Shown here in pieces: positions 15,201-26,046 of a DNA stretch of 64,000 nt. Each line of letters begins with the position of its first letter. Positions within the stretch are counted from its first letter, which is position 1. The notes under the pieces are model-generated. The model saw nothing but the letters and a program-made list of their open reading frames with translations. It was not told where the DNA came from and searched no databases. This stretch comes from Balanoglossus misakiensis (lineage: Eukaryota > Hemichordata), in contig CM082584.2 of NCBI GenBank assembly GCA_040954595.2, forward strand, positions 10,230,001 through 10,294,000, read 5' to 3'. Position numbers and translations under genes: made by a program.

Positions 15201-18200
15201 TCAATCTCTGAACATCAAGCGCCCATTCTTGATCACTGAAGCGCATCTTTTACAACATAAAGTGGTGATATAGATTTGCCAGGTACACCATTCCACACTT
15301 ATGTGTACTGTTTCGTACATCCTGACACATTACAGGCAGTAAATACTAGGTGGAAATTTCATTGGAAATGCTTTGTTAACTTTCCTAATGCACTGCCAAT
15401 TTGGACCAGTATACTGTGTCTATTTCAGCACCACAATATTGCCACAACACTTCTGTTTACTATTACCAAGTTCTGTCGAACTTTTTCCACACAGTTGGAC
15501 ATTATGGCTTGTCTACATCGACTGCAGTCAAAACGAGATTTTTCAGCTTGGTTTGCTTCAATGCATGAATAGCTTTGTGAAGCAGCAAGACAGGAAGCGA
15601 ACTGCAATGGTGCTCACTCAGCTTTAATATGTACAAACTGGTACCTCAAATACCAATAAACGGTAAAACTCTAGAGATATTACGCGAAACGTGATGGCTC
15701 TCCCATTTCCACGGCAACCACGGCACAATCGTTGATGAACTAGACGCAGATGGCACTGCTTTGACACCTCAAATTTGATAACGAACACAGAGCCTTCAGA
15801 TGCACATCCACTATGGCAAGTGTCATACGTTGCCATGGAGACAGCCTCCGATTAAAAGAGGACTGCGTTTCTGTGTTTGTCTCAATCTCAGGTATCAGTG
15901 GCTTCATCGATGATGCACGCGGAGTAGGCACCTCTTAAACTGTGACTCACACTTCGCCCTAGGTGACTTGAAACAATTATATTACTCTCCTTGAAAAACA
16001 ATCAGGGGGAAAAGTCATTTTTTTTCAAATGTTCGCTCAGCAAAGCCATCACCATTTACCCCCTGAGGTCGCAATGCATACTGATACCTGAATACATAAA
16101 TGAGTTTCAAGACTGGATTTGAGGCAGGGGTTCTTGAATGTGAAAGTTAAACGCAAATTACTCTTTCATTTTTCCAAAATAATTCAGACATTAATCAAAT
16201 CTTGGATGTATATAATGCAATCTGTGTTTTTGAAAAAAATGTACTCAGTACCCTGAGGCTCATTAACTTTATTCTTACACTGTGACTGTAACACAAAACT
16301 ATATTCACGTCAAAAGTTGAATAATAGACGCATACATCATTACATGCACCTCTCCCAATTTCCTGTCATGATAATCATAAGAAAATTATTAATAAATGAT
16401 TTAATCCAGAATTATAACAGGACAAAAGAAAAGCAATTTCCATGTTGCTTCACATGACAAACGATTGTGAAAGAAAGAAGACTCCTGCAATTTATTTTTG
16501 ACAATGATGCTATTACTCAAAGTTGAAGTCAAGTTAATTTTTATTTCTATTGAATATTATCCCTGGGGAGCGATCTGAAATTCTGGGTGCTTTTACAGAC
16601 CATGACCCGAGGTGCATGCGCTTTGAAAAACTTCACAATTTGGTTCATTCTTTCACAGTATCCGTGGCAACTGTATCAACATTTACTTGCTAATTACAAA
16701 CACGGACAATTGAAAAGCGTATGTCAGGTACACGATCAATGAACATTATAAAAACCCTCCTCTAAAGGAAGTAAAATTTTAAAAATACCGGTATATCTTG
16801 CTCCATAGTATAAACTCATACGTAATTAAAATTCCAGTGATGTACTACGTGCAAATTATCACACACGCAATCCACCAGATTTGTATCACTGAATTAGTGA
16901 ACCGTGTATTGACCAATAATTTATCAGTCAAATTTTGACATGTTGCAAGCCATCTGATGTCAAGCATGAGCAGCACTAGTACAAATATTAGTTTGATACA
17001 TAATTTATTATCAAAATTCAGGAATGTAGAGCGAGCAACCTCTTATCAGGCTACATTCGCTCTGTGTGCTTTCACTGATGGACTGGCTGAGTGGATTAGG
17101 TCAGATCGAGTCCCGGATCCTGATTTTATCGACTGTTTTCCTGTCTGGAATCCCGCTAACGTTTGACGGAAATCTCACTGGTTTTACTGCGACATAATAA
17201 AACCTGTCACAGCACCATTTACAACACTCTCCTGCAATCCTTTATCAACTCTCCAACACGGGCGTTGGCCAAACATTTTTTTTTTTACTGCCAAACAGAA
17301 CAATTTTTTATTACTGTTTGGATTGCATCTGAAGTCTTATTACTGATATGATGTACTGATATTTTGTGATCAATTTTAATAAGCAATAACCCCTGCCGCA
17401 GGCTCATACAACAATGGTGACATGTATGGATGGACAAATATGAAGTTTAGATAAACCAGTTAAATAAGTTTAGATAAACCAATTATTTGGGTTGCATTTC
17501 ATTATCTTGAAAACCTAGTTGACCTCACATGTGGTCACTGTCACAAAGGCCTGGTCATTTCAGTTTCACAGAATGTGGTCACTTTTAGGACCCTGCGGTC
17601 ATTTTCTCACATCCAGTGGAGCAGGAAGTTCAGTCACTCTGTGCATCGACTGTTTCACATTATGCTGACTTGACATTTTCAGCCATTTTCCTTTAATATG
17701 TCAAAACTCAACAGCAGCACAAACAGCTGTGCGTGCCACCGTCAGATAACAGAACCTACGGTTGTGGTGACACACTTATTATCGACGACCCCTGACCTCC
17801 AAGTAGAGAAATTTTAACCTTGATTATTTTTTAGCTTCTGGTAGTTCCTGTCGTACTGGGGGGAGCAGGTCAGTTCCGTACCCCAAGGGAAAGGGGTGTG
17901 TTTCTGTTTTAACCCTGGAAAATGTATGGCTAAACATGTTGTGATTGAAATTTCTAGCACATGAAATTTATGACACACGGTGAAGTAAGAAACAATGATA
18001 TTGACTGACGTGGCCTCGGTGGTACACTACAGCAGTGATAACGATTTGAAGTGGGTTTACAACGAAAGGGGATTGGGTCAAGCAGGCAACAAGGTGAACC
18101 CTATCCTCGAAAATTAGGTCAACAATATTCTGTTCCTTAAAAAGAACTTGAAAAAGCTCTTCAAGGAGCCTTGTACACCCGAGAACGAGATCATTGGCAT

Positions 18201-21200
18201 TTAATTACAATAAATACAGGCACGGCCATGTGATAATAAATCTTAGTTTGCCAACTGCTTTGAAGGACAGATTTGTAGATTGAAGTTCACTATCTCTGCA
18301 AACTGAAGTCCATGTATGTACAGGAACATAGCAGTACTTTTCACCAACTTTGCTTTTCAGATTTTACTGATTTAGTGATTTTGCATCGTGTCACAAGTCA
18401 CTTTGATAAAAAGGTTTTAACTTGAAGAGCTCTTCGAAGTTCAAGGTTATTTTTATTCAAAAGATTTGTCACTGACACTACTGGTCCACAGTGTTCGTTC
18501 ACCTAGCTCATATACAAGCAATGACTCTCGCCATCAGAACTGTTTGCCCAGTGTTGTCAGATATAAGATTGATCAGTGTTTTCCATATCCGCGTCACGTC
18601 AATATATCACACACCTGCAATCCGGATATCAATATCTTGCTTGTGAGTCGATTGAGACTCTTAGTTTACTCTCCGACTGTTCTGCACATTTGCATATATC
18701 CAGGTCTCCAATACACAGGAAAGTGTGCACCTTTTACAGAAACATGGCTATTTCCCTTCTATTTTTCATTCTGTCACATAATTCAACAATTTATTGCATG
18801 TAGCAGTACTACTACTGTAACAATAATTTATTGTCGAAGCATTGAATTATATGTGCCCAGTGTGTTCATCAAAAGTAGGTTACACATACATGTATATAAG
18901 GCGGCCCTAATGCATTATCAGGAAAGCTTTTTCACAGCTGTTCTTGACAATTCCACTCATGAACTTACCATCCCGGATTTTCCAGGATATTTCTTTTGAT
19001 GGTGGTGGGAATTGTGCAGTTGTAGTAACCCATCCCGATGTAGCTTCTCCAAACCTTGTTTTTGGATGCGATCTTGGACAGGTTATCGAGCACGTCATTT
19101 TCACCTGTAATATGAAAAAAACATTTCTTTATTCCTTGCTCTTTTGTGAAAAATCAACAACATATACCATGAGATAAGATCGAAATCTTCTCACTGCACG
19201 CCCATAGCCTGAGTTGATTGCCCACATTATGTAACTGAATATCAGCAGATGGAGTCTAGAAACATCATAGAACCAATTTTTATTCCGGTAGTTAGAACTG
19301 GCAACAGAGGTCAGCAAAACTGTTACACCAACTCACTGCGTTACACAACCTACTCAAGGGCTCTCAAAACCAGGTCATCACATCGTGACACCAGGCACAG
19401 GTTAATGACGCTACTGTTTGTTGACTTGTTGATGTGACTTTTGAAACCTTAGATACGGAAGTACGCATGAAAAAAAAAAAAAAATCGCAAAAAAATACAA
19501 ACATTGGTGCATTTTGAACAGGACGAGGGGTTGCTGAATTGAAGGCTTTAAAAGCCGTACTCTTCACAGGGCCCTAACCATATGGAAATGCCAGTGAATT
19601 GAACTTTCAATGGAAGAATCTTCAATAGAAGGACTTTGATATGTCGCAATGTCGGCGCAGGCAACATAACAAATGACCAGCCCCTAATGGACAGATCTGT
19701 TTCTGCCCAGCAGACTAGGAAAGTCACTTCAACACTGTAAATAAACTGGTGGGCTGATTGCTACTGAGGCTAGACTGGTGATCTTTTTGTTATTATGCCC
19801 AGGAGATAGTTGATCTGAAAGGGATTTGCTCACCCCTGGTTTGGCAGAAAGTCAGCACAGGCAAATGCATCCACTGATGTAAACAACATGATCTGGTTCA
19901 GTTAGCACCTAGACCAGGGTTTATGATTAGAAATCTGTTTATGCAATGAACAGAAGCAGTTCCAAGACCTTGGATGACCCTGTTTACTCAGATGGCCACT
20001 GCTTAACATTATGAGGTCGGACTGAACTGTTACTGCGACCTTGCCGGCCTGACCTTGTTTATCACCGGTCAGTCCCTGGAACATTCCTGACTGTGAAGTA
20101 GCACGGCAACTCACAGCAGGTGATTTTCATGTCTTATTTGCATACAATCGAAATGACCCCGCCCACTGGAAGGTCTTTAACTTTTTTATGACTCGCACAG
20201 AGAGCTTCCATTGTAGGACTGCACTCAATGATTTCCCACCACGTTCAATACGTTGGGTGGAACTTCTGGCCAAGTTTTTCACTGTATTCTTCTTCTTTGC
20301 GTTAACTATTTCTTGTTAATTATTTCCCATAATGCCACTGTTATAATTGAGGCATTATTATTTGGTAACCGTATTTAATTTAAGTCGGTCAGTCTCACCT
20401 GACAAACTCATCTGTCATTTTGATAAAGATGAGCCCACGAAGTACGGTTAAACAACAACCATACAGAGTCAACATCAATGTTTTATATGAAGCCGTGTCA
20501 GTTTCTGGGACTGCCAAATGTGACCTCAATAGATAGCTTTCTCAGGGGTTCAAAGCGAACAAAATACAGCTAGGACTACGCTAGACGTCATGGAGTACAT
20601 GTCAAATACGTAACTACATACCAGCAACTTACACCTTTACGACAAATTGTAACCTTTGACCCAGCTTTCACTTCATATCACTTACAATTTACACTGGCAG
20701 TTCAAGTGGCCTCATTATATAAACTCAAGAAACCACAGCCCTTTAAATGCGAGTTGGAACCCACAGCAAATGAAGGATCTAGTCTGAAGAGCAAGAAAGT
20801 ATGTACTGCAAATTTCAGCAGGCAAAGTTTTATTCGTCCTTGAAATGAACAACCGTGGTCGTCAATGGAAATCAATAAAATGAAGGATTTCATATTAAAT
20901 GAGATAAAAGTGTCAATATCATCCAGAATGTACAACAGCTATTGATTTTGTGAGAGTTGAATATGCATTGGTAACAATACCAATTGCATTTCACAAACGA
21001 TAGCTACGTTACTTGTTTAAATAAAAGTCAGAGTGATCTTTGAAGGCACCAATTGCACAGTGGGCAGTGGGTCAAAGGTCACGCAGGTCAATACCCTTAG
21101 AAAATAAGTGTGATACACTTTACAGACAGTCATTTGAGGTGGTAATTAACAACTGATGTAACAAGTCATTTCCAATGCTTCAAGTTCAAACTCTGAACAG

Positions 21201-23344
21201 ACGAAACATCCTTTTGTCCTTAACTAATCTGGATTAAATAACTACTGCTGCCTGATTCAAAGAGAATTCTGGCCATTATTGTCCCACACCTTCGTTATGC
21301 AAATACTCGTTCATATGCAAATTGCTAAGCAACAGAATTTCCCAGTCGTGCGGTTGACACATGCCGATGAGTGACACACGTGGCTGGGCTGTTCCTGCTC
21401 CGTTCTGACATGATAAACAGTCGGCCACGCATGCACTTACAACGTGTTACATGATTGGCTCGACACAGTTGAAGCGTATGGCTCTCTCAGAAAACGATAC
21501 AGTACACCAGAATCATATGTCATCACCATGGAGTAGTATCACTTGTTACCCAGCGCATAAATTTAGCTGTTTCTGTCTAAAAGTTCTACTGTTATGATAC
21601 CCATATATATGTATTTACTGTTCACCACCTGATGATTTGTAGGCCGGCTATTTTCATTACGACCCTTGACCCCATCCCAGCTGCCATCAACAGCAGTAAA
21701 AGTACGAAATCAACAATAAGTGGTTGCATGCACTGTCATCTCCAAACTCCAATTGCCAGAAAACACAAAAGCCAAGAGGATCACTATCTGGCATTCAGAC
21801 AAGCCTCCAATATTGATAATCTTATTATATAACACTTTCATGATTAAGAGACACCACCCAAGTAGTAAGTTGCAGTTGTATATATAGCTATATTGGTAAG
21901 GAGGAGCCGGGAGAAAGTGGCAAAAATCTGACAAACGAGTTGAGAAGACAATGATGTGCACTTGTTTCACTGCCCCAAATGGCAATGTTGCCATGGCGAC
22001 AGCTCCACTTGGTTGCCACCTGGAAGCAGAGTGGAGGTTGGGTGATGCACAGCTACATGTATTGCAAAGTAACAAGATTTACATAGAACAATGTAATCTG
22101 TCTGATTGCTACCACAAACAACAAAAGCAAGGCACATTATTGGCACGTATGTGTGTGCTTTCAGTGATTAATGGGAGACTGCTACTTGGTGGTTCAAATG
22201 TTTTCTGGTACATAAGATATGTCTTCTATTTTTAGAGATGATTATCTTCTGTAATGCGAACACTGCATGAAGTCCACAGTTTGCAATTGGTTTTGGTTTG
22301 CAATGAAAGTGAAACTAGAATTTAAAAAAAAACACCACACAGTATTGTTAATTTATTCCATTATTAAAACAACTGTACTTACACACTGAAGGATCCAAGT
22401 TCAGTTCACGGTCAAACCGGATGTTCTGAGGAACAACCTTATCAACAAGCTCTTCCAAACTCTGATAATTAAAGCAAAAAAAAACATTGAAAAAGTTAGC
22501 AGGAAACAATCCGGGCGAGCTGTTTTAAAATATCCTAATTTACCCTTGTGCTGTGCTTAAATTTCACCTCTCTTTATTATGGAGTCATGATCTCCTGATA
22601 CACTTTAGAACAAAGTTTTTTCAAGGTCATGTCCTTAAAATAAGTTCACGCTTTCATTTGACTCGAACATTACAGTATTGCTTTTTTATGAAAATCACAT
22701 GGAAAGGGGTACTTATAATTTCCCTGTCGTGATAAACTCCAGAACTTAAAGTACTTGTGGATACCTGCAACTTGTAATGAGAGAGCGCACCAAAAAGGGG
22801 GCGTGGCCTGTGATACGGTTCTGCGCTCATCAAAACTCATCAAAACATTGACAATTCTCGCACACAAAAGTATGAAGAAAGTGATTCAGTGCATAGGAAA
22901 AAGCCGTCAAATCGCCGGCACTAGTCCATACAGATTAAGGTCGAGGGCGTTCACTATTCAATAACACAGTCCTTCACCATTTAACCCTTCTGTGTAACAA
23001 TACGTCAGTACTTGCCAATTGTTTTCCAAATAAGGAATAGCAACTGGAAATGGCGCACTGCGCAATACATAGGTTACAAAACGAAGAGAAATTGAAATCG
23101 GACATACCTTTAGCCCAATAGTATCCAGCATCTCCGCGGTTTCCTTCGCGTTTGGCCCGATGTGTCTATCACCGAAGTGATCGTGTCTCGGATAAAGTTT
23201 ATCGAAAGCGGCAGACGACGATCTGCTGCTGCAGACGCGCACTGGGTTAGCAGAAGTTAACTTTGCGGGAAGCGTCTTACACAATCCTCTGCCGATTTTT
23301 GACGCGGCTCGGGAAGCCGCGACGAGTTGCGACGTCCTGTACAT
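35..23344 (-). CDS. GLDC: Glycine dehydrogenase (decarboxylating), P protein; 14 exons, 3' end outside window
   Basis: Pyridoxal-phosphate enzyme of the mitochondrial glycine cleavage system. It decarboxylates glycine and passes the aminomethyl group to the lipoyl arm of H protein. Fourteen exons join in one continuous frame with GT-AG junctions: 23108-23344, 22383-22461, 18969-19104, 14872-15036, 12836-12913, 10681-10828, 7690-7886, 3452-3548, 3128-3233, 1802-1941, 1380-1460, 696-796, 399-525, 35-253. They encode 637 residues against about 1,020 in human, in the right order throughout ([76 protein letters not shown]). The lysine that binds the cofactor lies in the missing C-terminal part. 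The first 45 residues are rich in Arg, Ser and Ala with no acid, as in a mitochondrial presequence. I chose ATG 23344; an in-frame ATG at 23416 is an alternative. The last donor, at 33-34, shows the gene continues leftwards. Confidence 0.96.
399..525 (-). CDS. GLDC: GLDC exon 13
   Basis: Encodes [20 protein letters not shown], then [30 protein letters not shown] is a P-protein hallmark. Confidence 0.95.
696..796 (-). CDS. GLDC: GLDC exon 12
   Basis: Encodes [20 protein letters not shown], then [13 protein letters not shown]. The donor AC|GTAAG splits the Thr codon completed by exon 13. Confidence 0.92.
797..1379 (-). other. GLDC: GLDC intron 11
   Basis: About 580 bp; nothing recognised beyond the splice signals. 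Confidence 0.8.
1380..1460 (-). CDS. GLDC: GLDC exon 11
   Basis: Exactly 27 codons: [20 protein letters not shown], then FGSSSTA. Donor GCA|GTAGGT was preferred to an alternative 4 nt on because only it keeps the next exon in frame. Confidence 0.9.
1802..1941 (-). CDS. GLDC: GLDC exon 10
   Basis: Encodes [20 protein letters not shown], then [17 protein letters not shown]. Acceptor AATGTAG; donor GTAAGT, phase 0. Confidence 0.93.
1942..3127 (-). other. GLDC: GLDC intron 9
   Basis: About 1.2 kb of intron; no gene or repeat recognised. Confidence 0.8.
3128..3233 (-). CDS. GLDC: GLDC exon 9
   Basis: Encodes [20 protein letters not shown], then [15 protein letters not shown]. Acceptor ATTGACAG; donor AAG|GTAAAT, phase 1. 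Identified from splice phase and similarity. Confidence 0.93.
3452..3548 (-). CDS. GLDC: GLDC exon 8
   Basis: Encodes [20 protein letters not shown] followed by [12 protein letters not shown]. It ends in phase 0 at CAG|GTGAGT. Confidence 0.96.
4604..4659. repeat. Perfect hairpin, 25-bp arms, 6-nt loop
   Basis: Left arm 4604-4628 (CACTATATTGAAATTGTTTG and on) is exactly complementary to right arm 4635-4659. The loop is AATTAG. Possibly a degenerate small fold-back element; no flanking duplication was identified. Confidence 0.9.
6366..6443. repeat. 78-bp direct repeat, copy 1
   Basis: Runs from TCAATGGGCAAACACTG to AACAGCTGGCC. It recurs 661 bp downstream with a single C/T difference seen. 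The flanks differ, so the duplicated block is short. Family unknown. Confidence 0.9.
6625..6671. repeat. Perfect hairpin, 17-bp arms, 13-nt loop
   Basis: ATTGTTGTTGGGTCCCA at 6625-6641 pairs exactly with TGGGACCCAACAACAAT at 6655-6671. It lies between the two 78-bp repeats. Confidence 0.9.
7027..7104. repeat. 78-bp direct repeat, copy 2
   Basis: Second copy of the block at 6366-6443, in the same orientation and nearly identical. This implies a recent local duplication or two copies of one short repeat. Confidence 0.9.
7690..7886 (-). CDS. GLDC: GLDC exon 7
   Basis: Encodes [20 protein letters not shown], then [20 protein letters not shown] and [10 protein letters not shown]. The acceptor is TTCTTGGCAG and the donor AG|GTAAGA. 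Confidence 0.97.
7887..10680 (-). other. GLDC: GLDC intron 6
   Basis: About 2.8 kb, AT-rich, with a T tract near 10145-10157. No gene recognised. Confidence 0.8.
10681..10828 (-). CDS. GLDC: GLDC exon 6
   Basis: Encodes [18 protein letters not shown] and then [14 protein letters not shown]. It ends HANG in phase 0 at GTAGGT. Confidence 0.95.
10829..12835 (-). other. GLDC: GLDC intron 5
   Basis: About 2 kb without a gene. A near-palindrome of 23 bp lies at 12678-12700 (arms ATTAGACC and GGTCTAAT). Nothing else recognised. Confidence 0.8.
12836..12913 (-). CDS. GLDC: GLDC exon 5
   Basis: Short exon of 78 nt encoding [18 protein letters not shown] and on to VVNTRA. Found by homology and splice phase only. 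The donor is GC|GTAAGT; the acceptor is TTCACAG. Confidence 0.92.
12914..14871 (-). other. GLDC: GLDC intron 4
   Basis: About 2 kb of AT-rich intron. No gene, RNA or repeat recognised. Confidence 0.8.
14872..15036 (-). CDS. GLDC: GLDC exon 4
   Basis: Encodes [20 protein letters not shown], then [20 protein letters not shown], part of the P-protein N-terminal half. The acceptor is TTTTTTCAG and the donor AG|GTAAGA. Confidence 0.96.
15037..18968 (-). other. GLDC: GLDC intron 3
   Basis: About 3.9 kb. A plus-strand open frame of 177 codons at 18466-18999 runs into exon 3 sequence. It has no recognisable domain and is Ser/Thr/Ile/Tyr-rich as expected from translated AT-rich noncoding DNA, so it is not called as a gene. 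Nothing else recognised. Confidence 0.75.
18969..19104 (-). CDS. GLDC: GLDC exon 3
   Basis: Encodes [18 protein letters not shown], then [14 protein letters not shown], one of the most conserved P-protein blocks. The acceptor is ATTACAG. The donor GTAAGT splits the Trp codon of NPGW. Confidence 0.95.
19105..22382 (-). other. GLDC: GLDC intron 2, with nuclear-receptor-like motifs
   Basis: About 3.3 kb without recognisable coding sequence. It contains two DR1-like pairs of AGGTCA half-sites at 20650-20662 and 21069-21081, the second followed by another half-site at 21085-21090. A short run of A occurs near 19470. Confidence 0.8.
22383..22461 (-). CDS. GLDC: GLDC exon 2
   Basis: Encodes [16 protein letters not shown] and on to DPSV. 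It opens in phase 0 after TTATCAG and closes in phase 1 at GTAAGT. The split codon makes the Cys of VCEND with exon 3. Confidence 0.93.
22462..23107 (-). other. GLDC: GLDC intron 1
   Basis: No gene seen. AT-rich intron; nothing beyond splice signals recognised. Confidence 0.85.
23108..23344 (-). CDS. GLDC: GLDC exon 1: presequence and start of mature protein
   Basis: Residues 1-79, beginning [16 protein letters not shown]. It holds the predicted mitochondrial presequence and then the conserved [10 protein letters not shown] block. The donor is AAG|GTATGT, phase 0. The start ATG has A at -3. Confidence 0.93.
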
Positions 23345-24328
23345 CTTGAATCGTGGCGAGAAGGACGCAACCGTAAAATTTCTGATCCAAGCTGCACGGT
23401 GGTGGCACCCGCTCACCAGCTCTGATAGAAATGATCGAGTATCTGATTTGTGAACACACAGTGCAGCGTACTCGGCGCAATGAACAATTGTTGGTCATAT
23501 GACCTTGAGAACAGTAATGTGCGCTCTCATCAGCCAATCACCAGTCGGAATAATACTGACGTCAGACCACACCCCCTTGTTTATATGAATCAGCTGATCC
23601 GAGGAAACGACTTGTTTTGCCTATACATACACATAAACTCGCCAAATAAGGTTTAATACTCAGTGCGGTGACCGATTTACAACATATCACGCTGTAGATG
23701 CACCGTCATATGTGCCATCAAATAAAATTTTGAAATAAAACGCGTGAAATAAACAATAAAATCGCCAACCAGCACATCGATGTGCGTCCAGGATCCAATG
23801 ACTCAAGTTATCATATTCCGATATTTCGTCTGCAAACGTGTATGTAGAGAATAAAGGTTTATGAATATGAATATAACCAATACAATTTTATTTACATACA
23901 GGCAGGATTGTGTCTATGTTCATTAGACAATGAGACTACTACCCAGCCCAACTGAGGAACAGGGTGGATTTTTTATTTTCCTGGTATTTTTTTCCATGGT
24001 CGCCCAAGTAAACTTTAACTTTGATGTACATGTACTTTATTTTACAAATGAATGTGTCTAATCAAAGCTCTTATTTACTGTCTGTATCACTCTGTTTACT
24101 CAACATTAAAATACATGATGTGCGTGATTCTCGTCTCGTCGCGCCGCGTGGATGTGAAAAGTGCAGTGCGCCACCACCAAATAAAGTGACCTTTGACCGC
24201 TGACGTGTCTGTGAGTTGATTTCCGCATGTTAGTTGCAAGCGATGACGATGGCCACAAGCGTCTGCTATGGATGACCTCAGCTGGCCGATGGTTTAGCCA
24301 CAAGTCCGACACCACAGTATAGGTAAAG
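23345..24328. promoter_or_regulatory. Divergent upstream region of GLDC and VMAC-like gene
   Basis: The two start codons point away from each other across 984 bp, so this interval should hold both promoters. It contains the sequence TGACCTTTGACCG at 24187-24199. Read on the minus strand this is a direct repeat of AGGTCA-like half-sites with 1-nt spacing, the type bound by HNF4 or RXR partners. A CRE-like TGACGTGT follows at 24201-24208. No TATA box was convincing. Function is inference. Confidence 0.6.
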
Positions 24329-24856
24329 ATGAACTTCAAGCATTTCTCTCCATCCCGATCGAGTATACGAGAGGCAAATGACCACTTACAAGCTCTCTAC
24401 AAAAGAGTCAATGACCTCGAGCAAACCGTCAAAGACCAGGCGGAATCCCTGATGAAACGAGATGAACAGATGCAAAGTGCTCTGAAACAAGTTTCCATGG
24501 AGAAAGACAAAGAAATAGCGGAGTTGAGAAGAACTTTGGAATCGTCAGAGTCGCACGTCCAAAGGATGTTGGCGTCGCAAAGAGAGAGAGACGCGCAGAT
24601 AGCCAACCTGCAGCATAAATGCCAACTTCTTGAAGACATGTGCCAGTCGAAACCAATGCTGGAAAACTTGCTGGCGACCATCGAGAAAGCCAACAACTTC
24701 AAGACGAGCATTTCACCAATCAACTTTTCGCCGAACAGTACTTTACCCGACTCACCCGATCGACAATCAAGTGACATACTTCAGAGCAGCACAAAACATT
24801 TTTCGATTTCGGATATGGACGATGCCGACCCCAGCGAAGGGGGCAGGTCCAGCTGA
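24329..24856 (+). CDS. VMAC: VMAC-like coiled-coil protein, intronless
   Basis: 175 residues. Residues 13-110 form a long amphipathic coiled coil, from SIREANDHLQALYKRVNDLE through EKDKEIAELRRTLESSESHV to QRERDAQIANLQHKCQLLED. The order of blocks matches the human vimentin-type filament associated coiled-coil protein as I remember it: IREANxHL at the N-terminus, then KDxEIAxL, then QLLxDxC followed by a Pro-Leu-rich end of the coil. The C-terminal third (residues 125-175) is Ser/Asp/Pro-rich and looks disordered, with SPINFSPNSTLPDSPD. The start ATG is the first in frame. There is no intron. The partner protein in this organism is unknown, and the orthology rests on memory of the human sequence rather than an alignment. 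Confidence 0.75.
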   Translation: MNFKHFSPSRSSIREANDHLQALYKRVNDLEQTVKDQAESLMKRDEQMQSALKQVSMEKDKEIAELRRTLESSESHVQRMLASQRERDAQIANLQHKCQLLEDMCQSKPMLENLLATIEKANNFKTSISPINFSPNSTLPDSPDRQSSDILQSSTKHFSISDMDDADPSEGGRSS

Positions 24857-25419
24857 GAAGATGATGGAGTTTGCAAAAAAAGAGGAAGCATGATTATGAT
24901 AGTTGCAGCTGACCAATCCCCATGTCTGTGATTCGTGTTATTTCCCTGGCTATAATATATTCAAAGTGAAATAGCCATCAGTAGAATGTAATATATACTC
25001 TTTTCATCTGGATGGTCGTCCACGTGTAACATGCGGCCACAGCTGCTGGTAACAGCTTACAGCACTTTATACCATCAGGGAACGAACCCAGGCCTTCTAT
25101 GTCCTATGCTATAAACACTTCTGTACATTTCAGTGCAATATATCTGTACATGAGTTCTACAAACTTTTGTAAGTTAACTGTTTCACTGGGTATGAACACT
25201 AGTAAAAAGGGAAGGAAATATTACTTTTTGTGGGACCAATAAGATGACAGTTTTATGACAATATTTCACCAGGTGGTATTTTCCGATTTTTCTTCCAGAA
25301 CTGTTTTGAAATACAAGTACATGTATACAAATGTCATATCAATGTCACCAGTTTGGGGTTATTATTCCAAATTTTATGTATTTGGATATATGGTGCCTTA
25401 ATATTGTAATAAGGGGGCA

Positions 25420-25425
25420 AATAAA
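25420..25425 (+). terminator. Polyadenylation signal of VMAC-like gene
   Basis: AATAAA about 560 bp after the stop codon, followed within 40 bp by the GT-rich stretch GTGATTGTGTGTGATACTAG, as at a cleavage site. Confidence 0.6.
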
Positions 25426-25777
25426 AAGTTATTTTCACTTCCCTGCGTGATTGTGTGTGATACTAGTTTCAATTTGACTGCAGTTTAAAAAAAAATAACA
25501 ATAATCAAAAAAGTATCATGAACAAAAAATAATTGTGATGCAATTTGTCAAAGAGACAAAAATAATCATATTAATGTAAGAAGTTAGCGACTTGTCCCTT
25601 TAATACTTTCCAGTCAACATGCCTTATGAACATCGTCATAAACAAAAGAATTTTCCAAGTATGGCTTGAGGACAGTCATGACATTTTTTCCGAGATAGAA
25701 CTTAGAGTATCACACATTAGCACATAGTTCTTGTTTAAATGATACACAGCAAACGCCTATTTATATAAAATTCAAAC

Positions 25778-25783
25778 TTTATT
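25778..25783 (-). terminator. FKTN: Polyadenylation signal of FKTN
   Basis: TTTATT on the plus strand reads AATAAA on the minus strand, 50 bp past the FKTN stop codon. Confidence 0.55.
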
Positions 25784-25832
25784 AAATGTGCTTGTAAATA
25801 AAGTATTACAAAATTTTATAGAAATTCCAGAA

Positions 25833-26046
25833 TTAAAAGACTTGAATAACTTGTGGCCATTCTCCTTCCTTCCATTGTCCGTTTTCCCGGACATTAGGTG
25901 GACTTCTTTTCCAATCCCATTCCACAACTCTTTTATTCCACTCCTTTCCATAATTTGCTTCGATGTAGGATTGTGTTTCGCAGGGAACCCTCACTTTCAT
26001 TTCCAGAAATTCAGTCCAACAGAGGGTGAATTTGGGGAAGACATAC
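25833..26046 (-). CDS. FKTN: FKTN exon 8 (C-terminus and stop)
   Basis: Encodes [20 protein letters not shown], then [11 protein letters not shown] and [13 protein letters not shown], to the stop at 25833-25835. Confidence 0.96.

Larger units (their letters stand above)
24857..25832. other. Convergent 3' ends of VMAC-like gene and FKTN
   Basis: Holds the 3' untranslated regions of both genes. Their polyadenylation signals (25420 plus, 25778 minus) leave about 350 bp between them. No other gene is seen. Confidence 0.7.

Noticed and set aside
17083-17115. tRNA-like A box (TGGCTGAGTGG) and B-box-like GATCGAGTCCC
   Set aside because: The boxes are only a few bases apart and no cloverleaf can be drawn.
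18466-18999. 177-codon plus-strand open frame
   Set aside because: It lies in a GLDC intron, overlaps exon 3 on the other strand and shows no domain or coding composition. A frame of this length can occur by chance in 64 kb.
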